A stretch of DNA of 64,000 bases from Caballeronia sp. LZ062 (GTDB lineage Bacteria; Pseudomonadota; Gammaproteobacteria; Burkholderiales; Burkholderiaceae), in the NCBI RefSeq assembly GCF_031450785.1, contig NZ_JARTWB010000001.1, positions 930,001 through 994,000 on the forward strand. The letters run 5' to 3'. Each line of letters starts with the position of its first letter. Position 1 is the stretch's first letter. The notes under the pieces were generated by a model that worked only from the letters and a program-made list of their open reading frames with translations, did no database searches and was not told where the DNA came from. The translations under genes were made by a program, and so were the position numbers. This document shows positions 39,499-50,182 of this stretch, in pieces.

Positions 39499-39909
39499 AT
39501 GGCTGAAGCCGTAAAAAAACCAAGGCCCGAGTACCGGAACATCGGGCTTGGACAGATCGCGAAGTATCGCTTGCCGTGGGCGGGCAAGGTGTCCATTCTG
39601 CATCGCATCAGCGGTCTGTTGCTCTTCATCGCGCTGCCCTTTCTGCTGTATCTGCTCGACCAGAGCCTCACGTCCGAGATCAGCTTCGACTCGTTCAAGG
39701 GCTTTCTCGCGCACCCCATCGTCAAGATCATCACGCTCGTGCTGTCGTGGGCGTATCTGCATCACTTCTGCGCGGGTATTCGCTTTCTCGTGCTCGACAT
39801 GCACGTGGCCGTTAACAAGGAAGGCGGGCGTCAGACCGCCATCGCGGTACTGGTCGTGTCGCTCGTGCTGACGCTTGCCGTCGCGCTGAAACTTTTCGGA
39901 GCCTTCTAA
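39499..39909 (+). CDS. sdhC: Succinate dehydrogenase cytochrome b556 subunit
   Basis: 136-residue membrane anchor of complex II. The family motif KVSILHRISGLLLFIALPFLLYL (from about residue 33; shown in part here) begins helix 1 with the conserved Ser/Arg quinone-site residues, and SWAYLHHFCAGIRFLVLDMH near 84-103 contains the heme-ligand His. Three membrane helices. The ATG at 39499 is chosen over an in-frame TTG at 39487 because family members begin MAEAVKKPRPEYRN. First gene of sdhCDAB, with one base between it and sdhD. Confidence 0.95.
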   Translation: MAEAVKKPRPEYRNIGLGQIAKYRLPWAGKVSILHRISGLLLFIALPFLLYLLDQSLTSEISFDSFKGFLAHPIVKIITLVLSWAYLHHFCAGIRFLVLDMHVAVNKEGGRQTAIAVLVVSLVLTLAVALKLFGAF

Positions 39910-39910
39910 C

Positions 39911-40279
39911 ATGGGAACGCAAAACCGGGTCGGCCCGAAGCGCCTCGTCGTGGGCGCGCATTACGGCACAGGCGAATGGCTCGCGCAACGCGTGACCGCC
40001 GTCGCCGTGGCGGTGTACACGCTCTTGCTGCTCGTGCTCTTTTTCGGCGCGCATAACTTTTCTTACGAAGGCTGGGCCGGCATCTTCGCGATGCAGTGGA
40101 TGAAGCTCGCCACCTTCGTCGCCTTGCTCTCGCTCTTCTATCACGCGTGGGTCGGCATGCGCGACATCTGGATGGATTACGTGAAGCCCGTCGGATTGCG
40201 CCTGGGTCTGCTGGTGCTGACGGTCCTCTGGCTTCTCGGATGCGCCGGCTACGCTGCACAGATTCTCTGGAGAGTTTAA
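39911..40279 (+). CDS. sdhD: Succinate dehydrogenase membrane anchor subunit
   Basis: 122-residue hydrophobic subunit that pairs with SdhC to bind heme b and ubiquinone. Three helices are evident; HYGTGEWLAQRVTAVAVAVY near 17-36 starts helix 1 and FYHAWVGMRDIWMDYVKP near 76-93 holds the conserved heme-ligand His and quinone-site Asp/Tyr. The gene follows sdhC immediately and ends 5 bp before sdhA, so all four are one transcript. Confidence 0.95.
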   Translation: MGTQNRVGPKRLVVGAHYGTGEWLAQRVTAVAVAVYTLLLLVLFFGAHNFSYEGWAGIFAMQWMKLATFVALLSLFYHAWVGMRDIWMDYVKPVGLRLGLLVLTVLWLLGCAGYAAQILWRV

Positions 40280-40284
40280 AGAAC

Positions 40285-42060
40285 ATGGCTGCAATCAAGA
40301 CTTCCTTGCCGCGTCGGCGCTTCGACGTGGTGATCGTGGGCGCGGGCGGATCGGGCATGCGCGCGTCGCTGCAGCTCGCGCGCGCGGGCCTGTCCGTCGC
40401 GGTGCTCTCCAAGGTGTTTCCGACGCGCTCGCATACGGTGGCCGCGCAAGGCGGCATCGGCGCATCGCTCGGCAACATGAGCGAGGACAACTGGCACTAT
40501 CACTTTTACGACACGATCAAAGGCTCCGACTGGCTCGGCGATCAGGACGCCATCGAGTTCATGTGCCGCGAAGCGCCGAATGCCGTATATGAACTTGAAC
40601 ACATGGGCATGCCGTTCGACCGCAATCCGGACGGCACCATCTATCAGCGCCCGTTCGGCGGCCATACCGCGAACTACGGCGAGAAGCCCGTGCAACGCGC
40701 CTGTGCCGCGGCTGACCGCACCGGCCACGCGCTTTTGCACACGCTGTATCAGCAGAACGTCGCGGCCAAGACGCACTTCTTCGTCGAGTGGATGGCGCTG
40801 GACCTGATCCGCGACGCCGACGGCGACGTGCTCGGCGTGACCGCGCTCGAAATGGAAACGGGCGACGTCTACATCCTCGAAGGCAAGACGACGCTGTTCG
40901 CCACGGGCGGCGCGGGTCGCATCTTCGCGGCATCGACCAATGCGTTCATCAATACGGGCGATGGCCTCGGCATGGCCGCGCGCTCCGGCATCGCGCTGCA
41001 GGACATGGAGTTCTGGCAGTTCCACCCGACGGGCGTGGCGGGCGCGGGCGTGCTGATTACCGAAGGCGTGCGCGGCGAAGGCGGCATTCTGCGCAATTCG
41101 AACGGCGACCGCTTCATGGAACGCTACGCGCCGACGCTCAAAGACCTCGCGCCGCGTGACTTCGTTTCGCGTTCGATGGACCAGGAGATCAAGGAAGGCC
41201 GCGGCGTCGGTCCGAACAAGGATCACGTGCTGCTGGACCTGTCGCACATCGGCGCCGAGACGATCATGAAGCGTCTGCCGTCGATTCGCGAGATCGCGCT
41301 CAAGTTCGCCAACGTGGACTGCATCAAAGAGCCGATTCCCGTGGTGCCCACCATCCACTATCAGATGGGCGGCATTCCGACGAACATGCACGGGCAAGTC
41401 GTCGGTACGGCCAAGGGTTATGACGATCCGGTCAACGGTTTCTATGCAGTGGGCGAATGCTCGTGCGTCTCGGTGCACGGCGCGAACCGTCTGGGCACGA
41501 ACTCGCTGCTGGACCTCGTCGTGTTCGGCCGCGCGGCGGGCAATCACATCATCAAGCACGCGCAGGAGATGAAGGAGCACAAGCCGCTGCCGGCCGATGC
41601 CGCCGACTTCGCGATGGAACGTCTCGCGGTGCTCGAGAAGTCGTCTTCGGGCGAATACACGCAGCACATCGCCAACGACATTCGCGCGACGATGCAGTCG
41701 CACGCGGGCGTGTTCCGCACCTCGAAGCTCTTGGAAGAGGGCGTGGGCAAGATCGCGGAATTGGCCGAGCGCGTGAAGCACGTGCATCTGAAGGACAAGT
41801 CGAAGGTGTTCAACACCGCGAAGGTCGAGGCGCTGGAGCTGGCGAATCTGATCGAAGTGGCGCGCGCGACGATGGTCTCGGCCGAAGCGCGCAAGGAAAG
41901 CCGCGGCGCACATGCGCATAGCGACTACGAGCATCGCGATGACGAGAACTGGATGCGTCATACGCTGTGGTTCAGCGAAGGCAATCGCCTCGACTACAAG
42001 CCGGTGCAGATGAAGCCGCTGACGGTCGAATCGGTGCCGCCGAAGGCGCGTACCTTCTAA
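40285..42060 (+). CDS. sdhA: Succinate dehydrogenase flavoprotein subunit
   Basis: 591-residue FAD subunit that oxidises succinate to fumarate. Visible: FAD-binding DVVIVGAGGSGMRASLQLA (residues 14-32), the FAD-linking His in TRSHTVAAQGGIGASLG near 45, substrate loop HPTGVAGAGVLITEGVRGEG near 245 and catalytic Arg/His region YQMGGIPTNMHGQV near 355-368. The ATG at 40285 starts MAAIKTSLPRRRF; upstream in-frame sequence lies inside sdhD. Covalent flavinylation would need the SdhE encoded two genes downstream. Confidence 0.98.
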   Translation: MAAIKTSLPRRRFDVVIVGAGGSGMRASLQLARAGLSVAVLSKVFPTRSHTVAAQGGIGASLGNMSEDNWHYHFYDTIKGSDWLGDQDAIEFMCREAPNAVYELEHMGMPFDRNPDGTIYQRPFGGHTANYGEKPVQRACAAADRTGHALLHTLYQQNVAAKTHFFVEWMALDLIRDADGDVLGVTALEMETGDVYILEGKTTLFATGGAGRIFAASTNAFINTGDGLGMAARSGIALQDMEFWQFHPTGVAGAGVLITEGVRGEGGILRNSNGDRFMERYAPTLKDLAPRDFVSRSMDQEIKEGRGVGPNKDHVLLDLSHIGAETIMKRLPSIREIALKFANVDCIKEPIPVVPTIHYQMGGIPTNMHGQVVGTAKGYDDPVNGFYAVGECSCVSVHGANRLGTNSLLDLVVFGRAAGNHIIKHAQEMKEHKPLPADAADFAMERLAVLEKSSSGEYTQHIANDIRATMQSHAGVFRTSKLLEEGVGKIAELAERVKHVHLKDKSKVFNTAKVEALELANLIEVARATMVSAEARKESRGAHAHSDYEHRDDENWMRHTLWFSEGNRLDYKPVQMKPLTVESVPPKARTF

Positions 42061-42081
42061 GCAAGGGCAAGGATAGCGAAA

Positions 42082-42783
42082 ATGGCAAAGAGAATTTTTG
42101 AGGTCTACCGGTACGATCCGGACAAGGACGCCGCGCCGCGCATGCAGAGCTACGAGCTCGATCTGACGCATGAGCGCATGTTGCTGGATGCGCTGGTGAA
42201 GCTGAAAGAAGTCGATGAAACGCTGTCGTTCCGTCGCTCGTGCCGCGAGGGCGTGTGCGGATCGGACGCGATGAACATCAACGGCAAGAACGGGCTCGCG
42301 TGTCTGACGAACCTGAACGACTTGCCGCAGCGCATCGTGCTGCGTCCGCTGCCGGGGCTGCCGGTGGTGCGCGATCTGATCTGCGACTTCACGCAGTTCT
42401 TCAACCAGTATCACTCAATCAAGCCGTATCTGATCAACGACACGCCGCCGCCGGAGAAGGAGCGTTTGCAGTCGCCGGTCGAGCGTGACGAGCTGGACGG
42501 CCTTTACGAGTGCATTCTGTGCGCAAGCTGCTCGACGTCGTGCCCGAGCTTCTGGTGGAATCCGGACAAGTTCGTGGGTCCGGCGGGCTTGTTGCAGGCG
42601 TATCGCTTTATCGCCGATAGCCGCGATCAGGCAACCGGCGAGCGGCTCGATAACCTGGAAGACCCGTATCGCCTGTTCCGCTGCCACACCATCATGAACT
42701 GCGTCGATGTGTGCCCGAAGGGACTCAACCCGACGAAGGCCATCGGCAAGATCAGGGAAATGTTGGTGCGGCGGGCGGTTTGA
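42082..42783 (+). CDS. sdhB: Succinate dehydrogenase iron-sulfur subunit
   Basis: 233-residue electron-transfer subunit. The [2Fe-2S] ligands are in [20 protein letters not shown] near residues 53-72, the [4Fe-4S] and [3Fe-4S] ligands in [17 protein letters not shown] near 147-163 and [17 protein letters not shown] near 204-220. All cysteines expected are present. It follows sdhA by 21 bp and carries the C-terminal [13 protein letters not shown] basic end. Confidence 0.98.
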   Translation: MAKRIFEVYRYDPDKDAAPRMQSYELDLTHERMLLDALVKLKEVDETLSFRRSCREGVCGSDAMNINGKNGLACLTNLNDLPQRIVLRPLPGLPVVRDLICDFTQFFNQYHSIKPYLINDTPPPEKERLQSPVERDELDGLYECILCASCSTSCPSFWWNPDKFVGPAGLLQAYRFIADSRDQATGERLDNLEDPYRLFRCHTIMNCVDVCPKGLNPTKAIGKIREMLVRRAV

Positions 42784-42797
42784 CAAAGGACGATGAC

Positions 42798-43079
42798 ATG
42801 GTCGACAAGCAAGACGACTCGCATCAGTCCGACCCTCTTCGCCGTGCGCGTCTTCGCTGGCGCGCGCGGCGCGGCTTGCTGGAAAACGATCTGATCTTCG
42901 AGCGTTTTTTCAGCCGATATGAGCATGACCTCAGTGACGCCGACGTGGCCGCTTTGACCCGCCTGCTCGAGCTGAGCGACAACGAACTGATGGACCTGCT
43001 GCTCGCGCGCACGGAACCGGAAGGCGATCTCGCCACGCCGGACGTCATGCGCCTGCTGCAGTGGCTGCGTTCAGTGTGA
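42798..43079 (+). CDS. sdhE: FAD assembly factor SdhE
   Basis: 93-residue small helical protein that promotes covalent FAD attachment to SdhA. The signature RARLRWRARRGLLENDLIFE (residues 15-34) contains the RGxxE motif (RGLLEND) needed for flavinylation. The ATG at 42798 is 14 bp after sdhB, with AAAGGA just upstream, so it is the fifth gene of the sdh operon. Confidence 0.95.
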   Translation: MVDKQDDSHQSDPLRRARLRWRARRGLLENDLIFERFFSRYEHDLSDADVAALTRLLELSDNELMDLLLARTEPEGDLATPDVMRLLQWLRSV

Positions 43080-43244
43080 TTTCGGCAGGAATCCCGGGAG
43101 TTTTGCACAATACGCGCAGGAACCGGGCCGAAAGCCACGCAACGACCGGCTTGAACACTCGCGGCTACCGTAAAGCGTTGCCGCGCAGCTTCCGTCGTGC
43201 AAATTATCGAAAACCTGTATCCATACTTCGATTGAGGATGTGCT

Positions 43245-44546
43245 ATGACCCCGTCAGATGTTAAAGCCACGCTATCGTTCAGCGACAACTCGCCGAGCGT
43301 CGAAATGCCGATTTACAAGGGCACCATGGGCCCGGACGTGATCGACATCCGCAAGTTGTACGGGCAGACCGGCAAGTTCACGTATGACCCGGGCTTCATG
43401 TCGACGGCGGCGTGTAATTCCGCCATCACGTATATCGACGGCGACAAGGGCGAGCTGCTGTATCGCGGCTACCCGATCGAGCAACTGGCTGTGAACGCCG
43501 ACTTCCTCGAAACCTGCTACCTGCTGCTGAAGGGCGAACTGCCGAACGCCGCGCAGAACAAGGAATTCGTGGACACGGTCACGCGTCACACGATGGTGCA
43601 CGAGCAGATGCACTTCTTCTTCCGCGGCTTCCGTCGCGATGCGCACCCGATGGCCGTGCTGACGGCCGCAGTCGGCGCGCTGTCGGCGTTCTATCACGAT
43701 TCGTTGAACATCAACGACCCGCGTCATCGCGAAGTCTCCGCGATCCGCATGATCGCGAAGCTGCCGACGCTTGTCGCGATGGCGTACAAGTTCAGCATCG
43801 GCCAGCCGTTCGTGTATCCGCGCAACGAGCTGTCGTACAGCGCGAACTTCATGCACATGATGTTCTCGAACCCGTGCGAAGAGTACAAGGTCAACGACGT
43901 GCTCGTGCGCGCGCTCGACCGCATCCTGATTCTGCACGCGGACCACGAGCAGAACGCGTCGACGTCGACGGTGCGTCTCGCGGGCTCGTCGGGCGCGAAT
44001 CCGTTCGCGTGTATCGCGGCCGGTATCGCGTGTCTGTGGGGCCCGGCGCACGGCGGTGCGAACGAAGCCGCGCTGAACATGCTCGAAGAGATCGGCTCGG
44101 TCGAGAATATTCCCGAGTTCATCAAGCAGGTGAAGGACAAGAATTCGGGCGTGAAGCTGATGGGCTTCGGCCACCGCGTCTACAAGAACTACGATCCGCG
44201 CGCGAAGCTCATGCGCGAAACGTGCCACGAAGTGCTGAACGAACTGGGCCTGCACGACGACCCGCTGTTCAAGCTCGCGATGGAACTGGAAAAGATCGCG
44301 CTGGAAGACGAATACTTCGTGTCGCGCAAGTTGTACCCGAACGTCGATTTCTACTCGGGCATCGTGCAGCGCGCGCTCGGCATTCCGACGTCGATGTTCA
44401 CCTGCATCTTCGCGATGGCGCGCACCGTCGGCTGGATCGCGCAGTGGAACGAGATGATCGCCGATCCCGAGCAGAAGATCGGCCGTCCGCGTCAGCTGTT
44501 CATCGGCCAGACGCCGCGTCAGGCGAAGCCGCTCAATCAGCGGTAA
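43245..44546 (+). CDS. gltA: Citrate synthase (type II)
   Basis: 433-residue hexameric-type citrate synthase, first step of the TCA cycle. Catalytic residues: His in [13 protein letters not shown] near 265-277, His in [18 protein letters not shown] near 305-322 and Asp in [13 protein letters not shown] region near 368. The N-terminal extension with [16 protein letters not shown] is typical of type II enzymes and mediates NADH regulation. GAGG precedes the ATG at 43245. A 165-bp gap separates it from sdhE and may hold its own promoter. A strong terminator follows. Confidence 0.98.
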   Translation: MTPSDVKATLSFSDNSPSVEMPIYKGTMGPDVIDIRKLYGQTGKFTYDPGFMSTAACNSAITYIDGDKGELLYRGYPIEQLAVNADFLETCYLLLKGELPNAAQNKEFVDTVTRHTMVHEQMHFFFRGFRRDAHPMAVLTAAVGALSAFYHDSLNINDPRHREVSAIRMIAKLPTLVAMAYKFSIGQPFVYPRNELSYSANFMHMMFSNPCEEYKVNDVLVRALDRILILHADHEQNASTSTVRLAGSSGANPFACIAAGIACLWGPAHGGANEAALNMLEEIGSVENIPEFIKQVKDKNSGVKLMGFGHRVYKNYDPRAKLMRETCHEVLNELGLHDDPLFKLAMELEKIALEDEYFVSRKLYPNVDFYSGIVQRALGIPTSMFTCIFAMARTVGWIAQWNEMIADPEQKIGRPRQLFIGQTPRQAKPLNQR

Positions 44547-44574
44547 GCCGATTCACGGTTAAGGTAGCCTTGAA

Positions 44575-44604
44575 GGCCCCGGCGGGCGACTGCCGGGGCC
44601 TTTT
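44575..44604 (+). terminator. Rho-independent terminator of gltA
   Basis: Perfect nine-bp stem GGCCCCGGC (44575-44583) and GCCGGGGCC (44592-44600) with an eight-base loop, followed by TTTT, 28 bp after the gltA stop codon. Confidence 0.92.
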
Positions 44605-44654
44605 GCATTTTCATTAGCGGCTGTCGAGGCACGGAAAACGACATCAGACGATGC

Positions 44655-44660
44655 TATAAT
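44655..44660 (+). promoter_or_regulatory. Likely -10 element of vapBC
   Basis: A consensus TATAAT 30 bp before the vapB ATG. The -35 position shows no good match, which fits an autoregulated or activator-assisted promoter. TTGAGGAGAG (ribosome site) lies at about 44676-44683. Confidence 0.55.
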
Positions 44661-44689
44661 CCATGCTTACTTGATTGAGGAGAGCCGCC

Positions 44690-44887
44690 ATGCGTACGAC
44701 TATCGCACTGGACGATGACTTGCTGGCAAAAGCTCAGGCTTATACAGGTCTGACGGAAAAATCCGCGCTCGTGCGTGAGGCACTGAAGGCGCTCGTGCAA
44801 CGCGAGGCGGCTCGGCGACTCGCGACTCTTGGCGGCAGTCAGCCGGGCATTGAAGGTGCTCCCCGTCGTCGCCAGGGGAAAGAATGA
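44690..44887 (+). CDS. vapB: VapB-type antitoxin (ribbon-helix-helix)
   Basis: 65 residues. The N-terminal half (MRTTIALDDDLLAKAQAYTG through KSALVREALKAL) is a ribbon-helix-helix DNA-binding fold of the VapB family group whose strand begins RTTIALDDDLL; the basic C-terminal tail would wrap around the toxin. The ATG at 44690 follows GGAGAG. Its stop overlaps the toxin start (ATGA, 44884-44887), the standard coupling of type II pairs. Likely represses its own promoter. Confidence 0.9.
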   Translation: MRTTIALDDDLLAKAQAYTGLTEKSALVREALKALVQREAARRLATLGGSQPGIEGAPRRRQGKE

Positions 44888-45255
44888 TTCTCGTCGACAC
44901 CTCAGTGTGGATCGACCACTTCAACGCATCAGAACCTCTGCTCGTAAACCTGCTCGGCGAGGAGCGCGTGCTTGCTCACCCGTTCGTCATCGCGGAGATC
45001 GCGCTCGGCAGCCTGCGCGATCGGAACGGCGTTCTAGGCGCGCTAAATGACCTGCCGGTTGCGCTTGTCGCGACCCCCGAAGAAGTGTCCTTTCTCATTG
45101 AGCGGCAACGGCTCTTCAATCGGGGGATCGGATATGTCGATACGTCGCTCTTGGCGTCCGCTCAATTGCGGCCGGGCGTAAAGATCTGGACGCGCGATAA
45201 GCGCTTGCACAAAGTCGCGGAAGAGCTCGGCGTCAATGCAGTGCTTGAACATTGA
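44884..45255 (+). CDS. vapC: VapC-type PIN-domain toxin
   Basis: 123-residue PIN-domain ribonuclease. The acidic active-site residues are visible: Asp5 (MILVDTSVWIDHF), Glu38 (FVIAEIALG), Asp86 (GYVDTSLLASA) and Asp105 (IWTRDKRL). PIN toxins cut tRNA or rRNA when freed from VapB. It overlaps vapB by 4 bp. The pair lies between gltA and leuC and is an insertion relative to the metabolic gene order; no transposase is seen next to it. Confidence 0.92.
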   Translation: MILVDTSVWIDHFNASEPLLVNLLGEERVLAHPFVIAEIALGSLRDRNGVLGALNDLPVALVATPEEVSFLIERQRLFNRGIGYVDTSLLASAQLRPGVKIWTRDKRLHKVAEELGVNAVLEH

Positions 45256-45310
45256 CGGCAGGAAAACGGTAGGCTGGTAGCGCTCATCCGGGTACTGATA
45301 CCACTACCAT

Positions 45311-45336
45311 AACCTACTGTTTTCTATAGGTTTTTT
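45311..45336 (+). terminator. Rho-independent terminator of vapBC
   Basis: Stem AACCTA (45311-45316) and TAGGTT (45327-45332) with a ten-base loop, followed by further T to 45336. AT-rich, unlike the GC-rich core terminators, which fits its association with the toxin-antitoxin module. Confidence 0.7.
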
Positions 45337-45442
45337 GCCGTAGCCTAGTACCAAATGAGCGCGAAGAAGTGGCATAATCGTCCAACAAGCTGCCGACGAA
45401 GCGAAGCAGCGTCACCCCGCAGTCATCTGAGAAGCGCTCATC

Positions 45443-46852
45443 ATGTCCCAGACTCTCTACGACAAGTTGTGGAACTCGCACGTCATCCACACGGAAGAGG
45501 ACGGCACCTCGATCCTCTACATCGACCGTCATCTGCTGCATGAAGTGACGAGCCCGCAAGCCTTCGAAGGGCTGAAGCTGCATCAGCGTCCCGTCTGGCG
45601 CATTAGCGCGAATCTGGCCGTGTCCGATCACAACGTGCCGACCACCGACCGCTCGCAAGGCATCGCTGATCCGGTGTCGAAGTTGCAAGTCGACACGCTC
45701 GACGCCAATTGCGACGAGTTCGGCATCACGCAGTTCAAGATGAACGACTTGCGTCAGGGCATCGTGCATATCATCGGGCCGGAGCAGGGCGCGACCTTGC
45801 CGGGCATGACCATCGTCTGCGGCGACTCGCACACGTCCACGCACGGCGCGTTCGGCGCCCTCGCGCATGGCATTGGCACGTCGGAAGTCGAGCACGTGCT
45901 CGCCACGCAAACGCTGCTGCAAAAGAAGAGCAAGAACATGCTCGTCAAGGTGGAAGGTCCGCTGCCGCGTGGTTGCACCGGCAAGGACATCGCGCTCGCG
46001 GTCATCGGCAAGATCGGCACGGCGGGCGGCACGGGCTACGCGGTCGAATTCGGCGGGTCCACCATTCGTGCGCTCAGCATGGAAGGCCGCATGACCGTCT
46101 GCAACATGGCGATCGAAGCGGGGGCGCGCGCGGGCATGGTCGCCGTCGATGACACAACCATCAACTATCTCAAGGATCGTCCGTATTCGCCGCAGGGCGT
46201 CGAGTGGAATCAGGCAGTCGAGTATTGGCGCACGCTCAAGTCGGACCCGGACGCGCACTTCGATCGCGTCGTGGAGATCAACGCCGCCGAGATCGTGCCG
46301 CAAGTGACGTGGGGCACGTCGCCTGAAATGGTGACTTCCATCGACGGCCGCGTGCCCGATCCCGAGCGCGAGAAAGACCCGGTCAAGCGCGACGCCATGG
46401 AGCGCGCGCTGCAGTACATGGCGTTGCAGCCGAACACGCCGATCGAATCGATCAAGCCGGACAAGATTTTTATCGGCTCGTGCACGAACGCGCGTATCGA
46501 AGACCTGCGCGCGGCCGCCTTCGTGGTGAAGTCGCTCGGCAAGCGCGTGGCGTCGAACATCCGCACGGCGATGGTCGTGCCGGGCTCGGGTCTCGTGAAG
46601 GCGCAGGCCGAGCGCGAAGGGCTCGACAAGATCTTCACCAACGCCGGTTTCGAGTGGCGTGAGCCGGGCTGTTCCATGTGTCTCGCGATGAACGCCGACC
46701 GTCTGGAGCCGGGCGAACGCTGCGCATCGACGTCGAATCGCAATTTCGAAGGACGTCAGGGCGCGGGCGGGCGCACGCATCTAGTCAGCCCGGCAATGGC
46801 TGCTGCGGCGGCCATCGAAGGGCACTTCGTCGACGTGCGCAAGCTCGCGTAA
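45443..46852 (+). CDS. leuC: 3-isopropylmalate dehydratase large subunit
   Basis: 469-residue aconitase-family subunit that isomerises 2- to 3-isopropylmalate in leucine synthesis, together with LeuD. The [4Fe-4S] cysteines are in [13 protein letters not shown] near residue 347 and [14 protein letters not shown] near 407-412. Motif [20 protein letters not shown] near 128 is conserved. First gene of leuCDB-asd on this strand; the 187 bp before it hold the vapBC terminator and probably its own promoter, but no leucine-rich leader peptide is visible. Confidence 0.97.
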   Translation: MSQTLYDKLWNSHVIHTEEDGTSILYIDRHLLHEVTSPQAFEGLKLHQRPVWRISANLAVSDHNVPTTDRSQGIADPVSKLQVDTLDANCDEFGITQFKMNDLRQGIVHIIGPEQGATLPGMTIVCGDSHTSTHGAFGALAHGIGTSEVEHVLATQTLLQKKSKNMLVKVEGPLPRGCTGKDIALAVIGKIGTAGGTGYAVEFGGSTIRALSMEGRMTVCNMAIEAGARAGMVAVDDTTINYLKDRPYSPQGVEWNQAVEYWRTLKSDPDAHFDRVVEINAAEIVPQVTWGTSPEMVTSIDGRVPDPEREKDPVKRDAMERALQYMALQPNTPIESIKPDKIFIGSCTNARIEDLRAAAFVVKSLGKRVASNIRTAMVVPGSGLVKAQAEREGLDKIFTNAGFEWREPGCSMCLAMNADRLEPGERCASTSNRNFEGRQGAGGRTHLVSPAMAAAAAIEGHFVDVRKLA

Positions 46853-46876
46853 CTCAACGGGACACTGAGACAGATC

Positions 46877-47527
46877 ATGGAAAAATTCACCGTGCATAGC
46901 GGCCTTGTCGCGCCGCTGGACCGCGAGAACGTCGATACCGACGCGATCATCCCGAAGCAGTTTCTGAAATCGATCAAGCGCACCGGCTTCGGCCCGAACG
47001 CGTTCGACGAATGGCGTTATCTCGACGTCGGCCAGCCCGGTCAGGACAACAGCAAACGCCCCCTGAATCCCGATTTCGTGCTGAACCAGCCGCGTTATCA
47101 GGGCGCGTCGATTCTGCTCGCGCGCCAGAACTTCGGCTGCGGCAGTTCGCGCGAGCATGCGCCGTGGGCGCTGGAGCAGTACGGTTTCCGCGCGATCATC
47201 GCGCCGAGCTTCGCGGACATCTTCTATAACAACTGCTTCAAGAACGGCTTGCTGCCGGTCGTGCTGTCGGAGCAGCAGGTCGACAAGCTCTTCAACGAGA
47301 CATACGCGTTCGTCGGCTTCAAGCTGACCATCGACCTCGAAGCGCAAGTCGTGCGCACCGGCGACGGCACCGAGTACGCGTTCGACGTGCCCGGCTTTCG
47401 CAAGTACTGTCTGCTGAACGGTTTCGACGACATCGGTCTCACGCTGCGCCACGCGGACAAGATCAAGCAGTTCGAAGCGGAGCGGCTCGCGAAGCAGCCG
47501 TGGCTGAACAATCGCGTCATCGGATAA
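46877..47527 (+). CDS. leuD: 3-isopropylmalate dehydratase small subunit
   Basis: 216-residue swivelling-domain subunit that completes the LeuCD enzyme. The family motif [20 protein letters not shown] (residues 9-28) and [20 protein letters not shown] near 88-107, which forms the substrate-recognition loop, are intact. It lies 24 bp after leuC and 30 bp before leuB, indicating one transcript. Confidence 0.97.
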   Translation: MEKFTVHSGLVAPLDRENVDTDAIIPKQFLKSIKRTGFGPNAFDEWRYLDVGQPGQDNSKRPLNPDFVLNQPRYQGASILLARQNFGCGSSREHAPWALEQYGFRAIIAPSFADIFYNNCFKNGLLPVVLSEQQVDKLFNETYAFVGFKLTIDLEAQVVRTGDGTEYAFDVPGFRKYCLLNGFDDIGLTLRHADKIKQFEAERLAKQPWLNNRVIG

Positions 47528-47557
47528 ACGAAACACGCACACGTAGAAGGAAGCGAC

Positions 47558-48625
<1,068 letters not shown>

Positions 48626-48724
48626 TATCCGACTCGGGATCGTCCCAATCGGTACAGTTGACGCGCGATCAGCGGCAATTTCGCCGGAAAGACGGTACTT
48701 CCGACGAAAACGCCGCGTTTCGTG

Positions 48725-48730
48725 TATATT
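48725..48730 (+). promoter_or_regulatory. Possible -10 element before the short frame upstream of asd
   Basis: TATATT lies nine bases before the ATG at 48739. If used, transcription would start about at that ATG and the short frame would be leaderless or nearly so. An imperfect 11-bp inverted repeat (48679-48689 with 48699-48709, one mismatch) lies directly upstream, in operator position. All inference. Confidence 0.3.
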
Positions 48731-48738
48731 CTTTAGTC

Positions 48739-48909
48739 ATGGCGAAGAACTCTCAATTCTCTACGGATTGCATCGGCCGCGGCATCGACGCTCGCGCGAG
48801 CCGGCTCGCCATCGTCACGCGCATCGACGGCACCGCCATCATTGGCGCTATCGGCACGTCGAAAACGCGCATTACGAAACTCTCCATCAAAGCGATCACG
48901 ATTCGCTGA
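48739..48909 (+). CDS. 56-codon Ile/Thr-rich frame, candidate leader peptide of asd
   Basis: MAKNSQFSTD at the start, ending TKLSIKAITIR. Of 56 residues 11 are Ile, 7 Thr and 4 Lys, concentrated in the last 25, recalling the Thr/Ile-rich leader of the enterobacterial thr operon. It lies alone between leuB and asd; Asd makes the common precursor of Thr, Lys, Met and Ile. A nine-bp hairpin (48931-48969) lies between it and asd. It could instead be a small unrelated protein or noncoding; no ribosome site is visible. Confidence 0.45.
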   Translation: MAKNSQFSTDCIGRGIDARASRLAIVTRIDGTAIIGAIGTSKTRITKLSIKAITIR

Positions 48910-48930
48910 TCGTCCCTCGTGTCCGAGCGT

Positions 48931-48969
48931 CTTCCCCGCGCGGCCACGCCGGGTAAGGATGCGGGGAAG
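48931..48969 (+). promoter_or_regulatory. Hairpin in the asd leader
   Basis: Perfect nine-bp stem CTTCCCCGC (48931-48939) and GCGGGGAAG (48961-48969) with a 21-base loop, ending 11 bases before the AAGG ribosome site of asd. There is no T-tract, so it is not an intrinsic terminator as it stands; it might take part in a translational or antitermination switch. Confidence 0.45.
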
Positions 48970-48990
48970 CCTCAACAAATAAGGTTAGTC

Positions 48991-50112
48991 ATGAACGTAG
49001 GTCTCGTGGGTTGGCGCGGCATGGTCGGCAGCGTGCTGATGCAGCGCATGCAGCAGGAAGGCGATTTCGACCTGATCGAACCGGTGTTTTTCAGCACCAG
49101 CAATGCGGGCGGCAACGCGCCGTCGTTCGCCAAAAACGAGACGAAGCTCAAAGACGCGACGAGCATCGACGACCTGAAGAAGTGCGACGCCATCATCACC
49201 TGCCAGGGCGGCGACTACACGAACGACGTGTATCCGAAGCTGCGCGCGGCGGGCTGGAAGGGCTACTGGATCGACGCGGCCTCGGCGCTGCGCATGAAGG
49301 ACGACGCGGTCATCATTCTCGATCCGGTGAACCTCGACGTCATCAAGGATTCGCTCGTCAAGGGCGGGCGCGATTTTATCGGCGGCAACTGCACGGTTAG
49401 CCTGATGCTGATGGCGTTGGGCGGCCTCTTCCGCGAAAACCTCATCGACTGGATGACGGCCATGACGTATCAGGCCGCATCGGGCGCGGGCGCGCAGAAC
49501 ATGCGCGAACTGCTGTCGCAGATGGGCGCGCTCAACGCGTCGGTGGCGGGCGATCTCGCGAATCCGTCGTCGGCCATTCTGGATATCGACCGCAAGGTGC
49601 TCGCCACGATGAACAGCGACGCCATGCCGACCGACCATTTCGGCGTGCCGCTCGCCGGCTCGCTGATTCCGTGGATCGACAAGGATCTCGGCAACGGCAT
49701 GTCGAAGGAAGAGTGGAAGGGCGGCGCGGAAACCAACAAGATTCTCGGCAAGCCTGCGATGGGCCAGCCGGGGTCCATTCCGGTCGATGGCCTCTGCGTG
49801 CGCATCGGCGCGATGCGCTGCCACTCGCAGGCGCTGACCATCAAGCTGAAGAAGGACGTGCCGCTCGACGAGGTCAACGGCATTCTCGCCTCGGCGAACG
49901 ACTGGGTGAAGGTCGTGCCGAACGAGCGCGAAGCGTCGATGCGCGATCTGTCGCCGGCTGTCGTCACCGGCACGCTGACGGTTCCGGTCGGCCGGCTGCG
50001 CAAGCTGGCAATGGGCGGCGAATATCTGTCGGCGTTCACCGTCGGCGACCAGTTGCTGTGGGGCGCGGCAGAGCCGTTGCGCCGCATGCTTCGCATTCTT
50101 CTGGACAAGTAA
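48991..50112 (+). CDS. asd: Aspartate-semialdehyde dehydrogenase
   Basis: 373-residue NADP-dependent enzyme converting aspartyl phosphate to aspartate semialdehyde, branch point to Lys, Thr, Met and diaminopimelate. NADP loop [18 protein letters not shown] (residues 3-20), active-site Cys in [15 protein letters not shown] near 135 and catalytic His in [14 protein letters not shown] near 275 fit the Gram-negative type. The ATG at 48991 has AAGG upstream; an in-frame GTG at 48919 is inside the hairpin region and less likely. Followed by its own terminator. Confidence 0.97.
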   Translation: MNVGLVGWRGMVGSVLMQRMQQEGDFDLIEPVFFSTSNAGGNAPSFAKNETKLKDATSIDDLKKCDAIITCQGGDYTNDVYPKLRAAGWKGYWIDAASALRMKDDAVIILDPVNLDVIKDSLVKGGRDFIGGNCTVSLMLMALGGLFRENLIDWMTAMTYQAASGAGAQNMRELLSQMGALNASVAGDLANPSSAILDIDRKVLATMNSDAMPTDHFGVPLAGSLIPWIDKDLGNGMSKEEWKGGAETNKILGKPAMGQPGSIPVDGLCVRIGAMRCHSQALTIKLKKDVPLDEVNGILASANDWVKVVPNEREASMRDLSPAVVTGTLTVPVGRLRKLAMGGEYLSAFTVGDQLLWGAAEPLRRMLRILLDK

Positions 50113-50149
50113 AGTAAACTACGCGCCTGAGAGCGCGGACCTCGTACAG

Positions 50150-50182
50150 AAAGCGTCGCGTTATCGCGGCGCTTTTTGTTTT
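50150..50182 (+). terminator. Rho-independent terminator of asd
   Basis: Eleven-bp stem AAAGCGTCGCG (50150-50160) and CGCGGCGCTTT (50165-50175) with one T-G wobble and a four-base loop, followed by TTGTTTT. Strong intrinsic terminator that separates the leu-asd unit from fimV. Confidence 0.92.

Noticed and set aside
40276..42414. A 712-codon open frame opposite sdhA and sdhB
   Set aside because: Antisense shadow; sense frames are unambiguous complex II subunits.
45355..45543. Short frame before leuC as a possible leucine leader peptide
   Set aside because: It has no run of Leu codons and overlaps leuC out of frame; no attenuator-type alternative hairpins seen.
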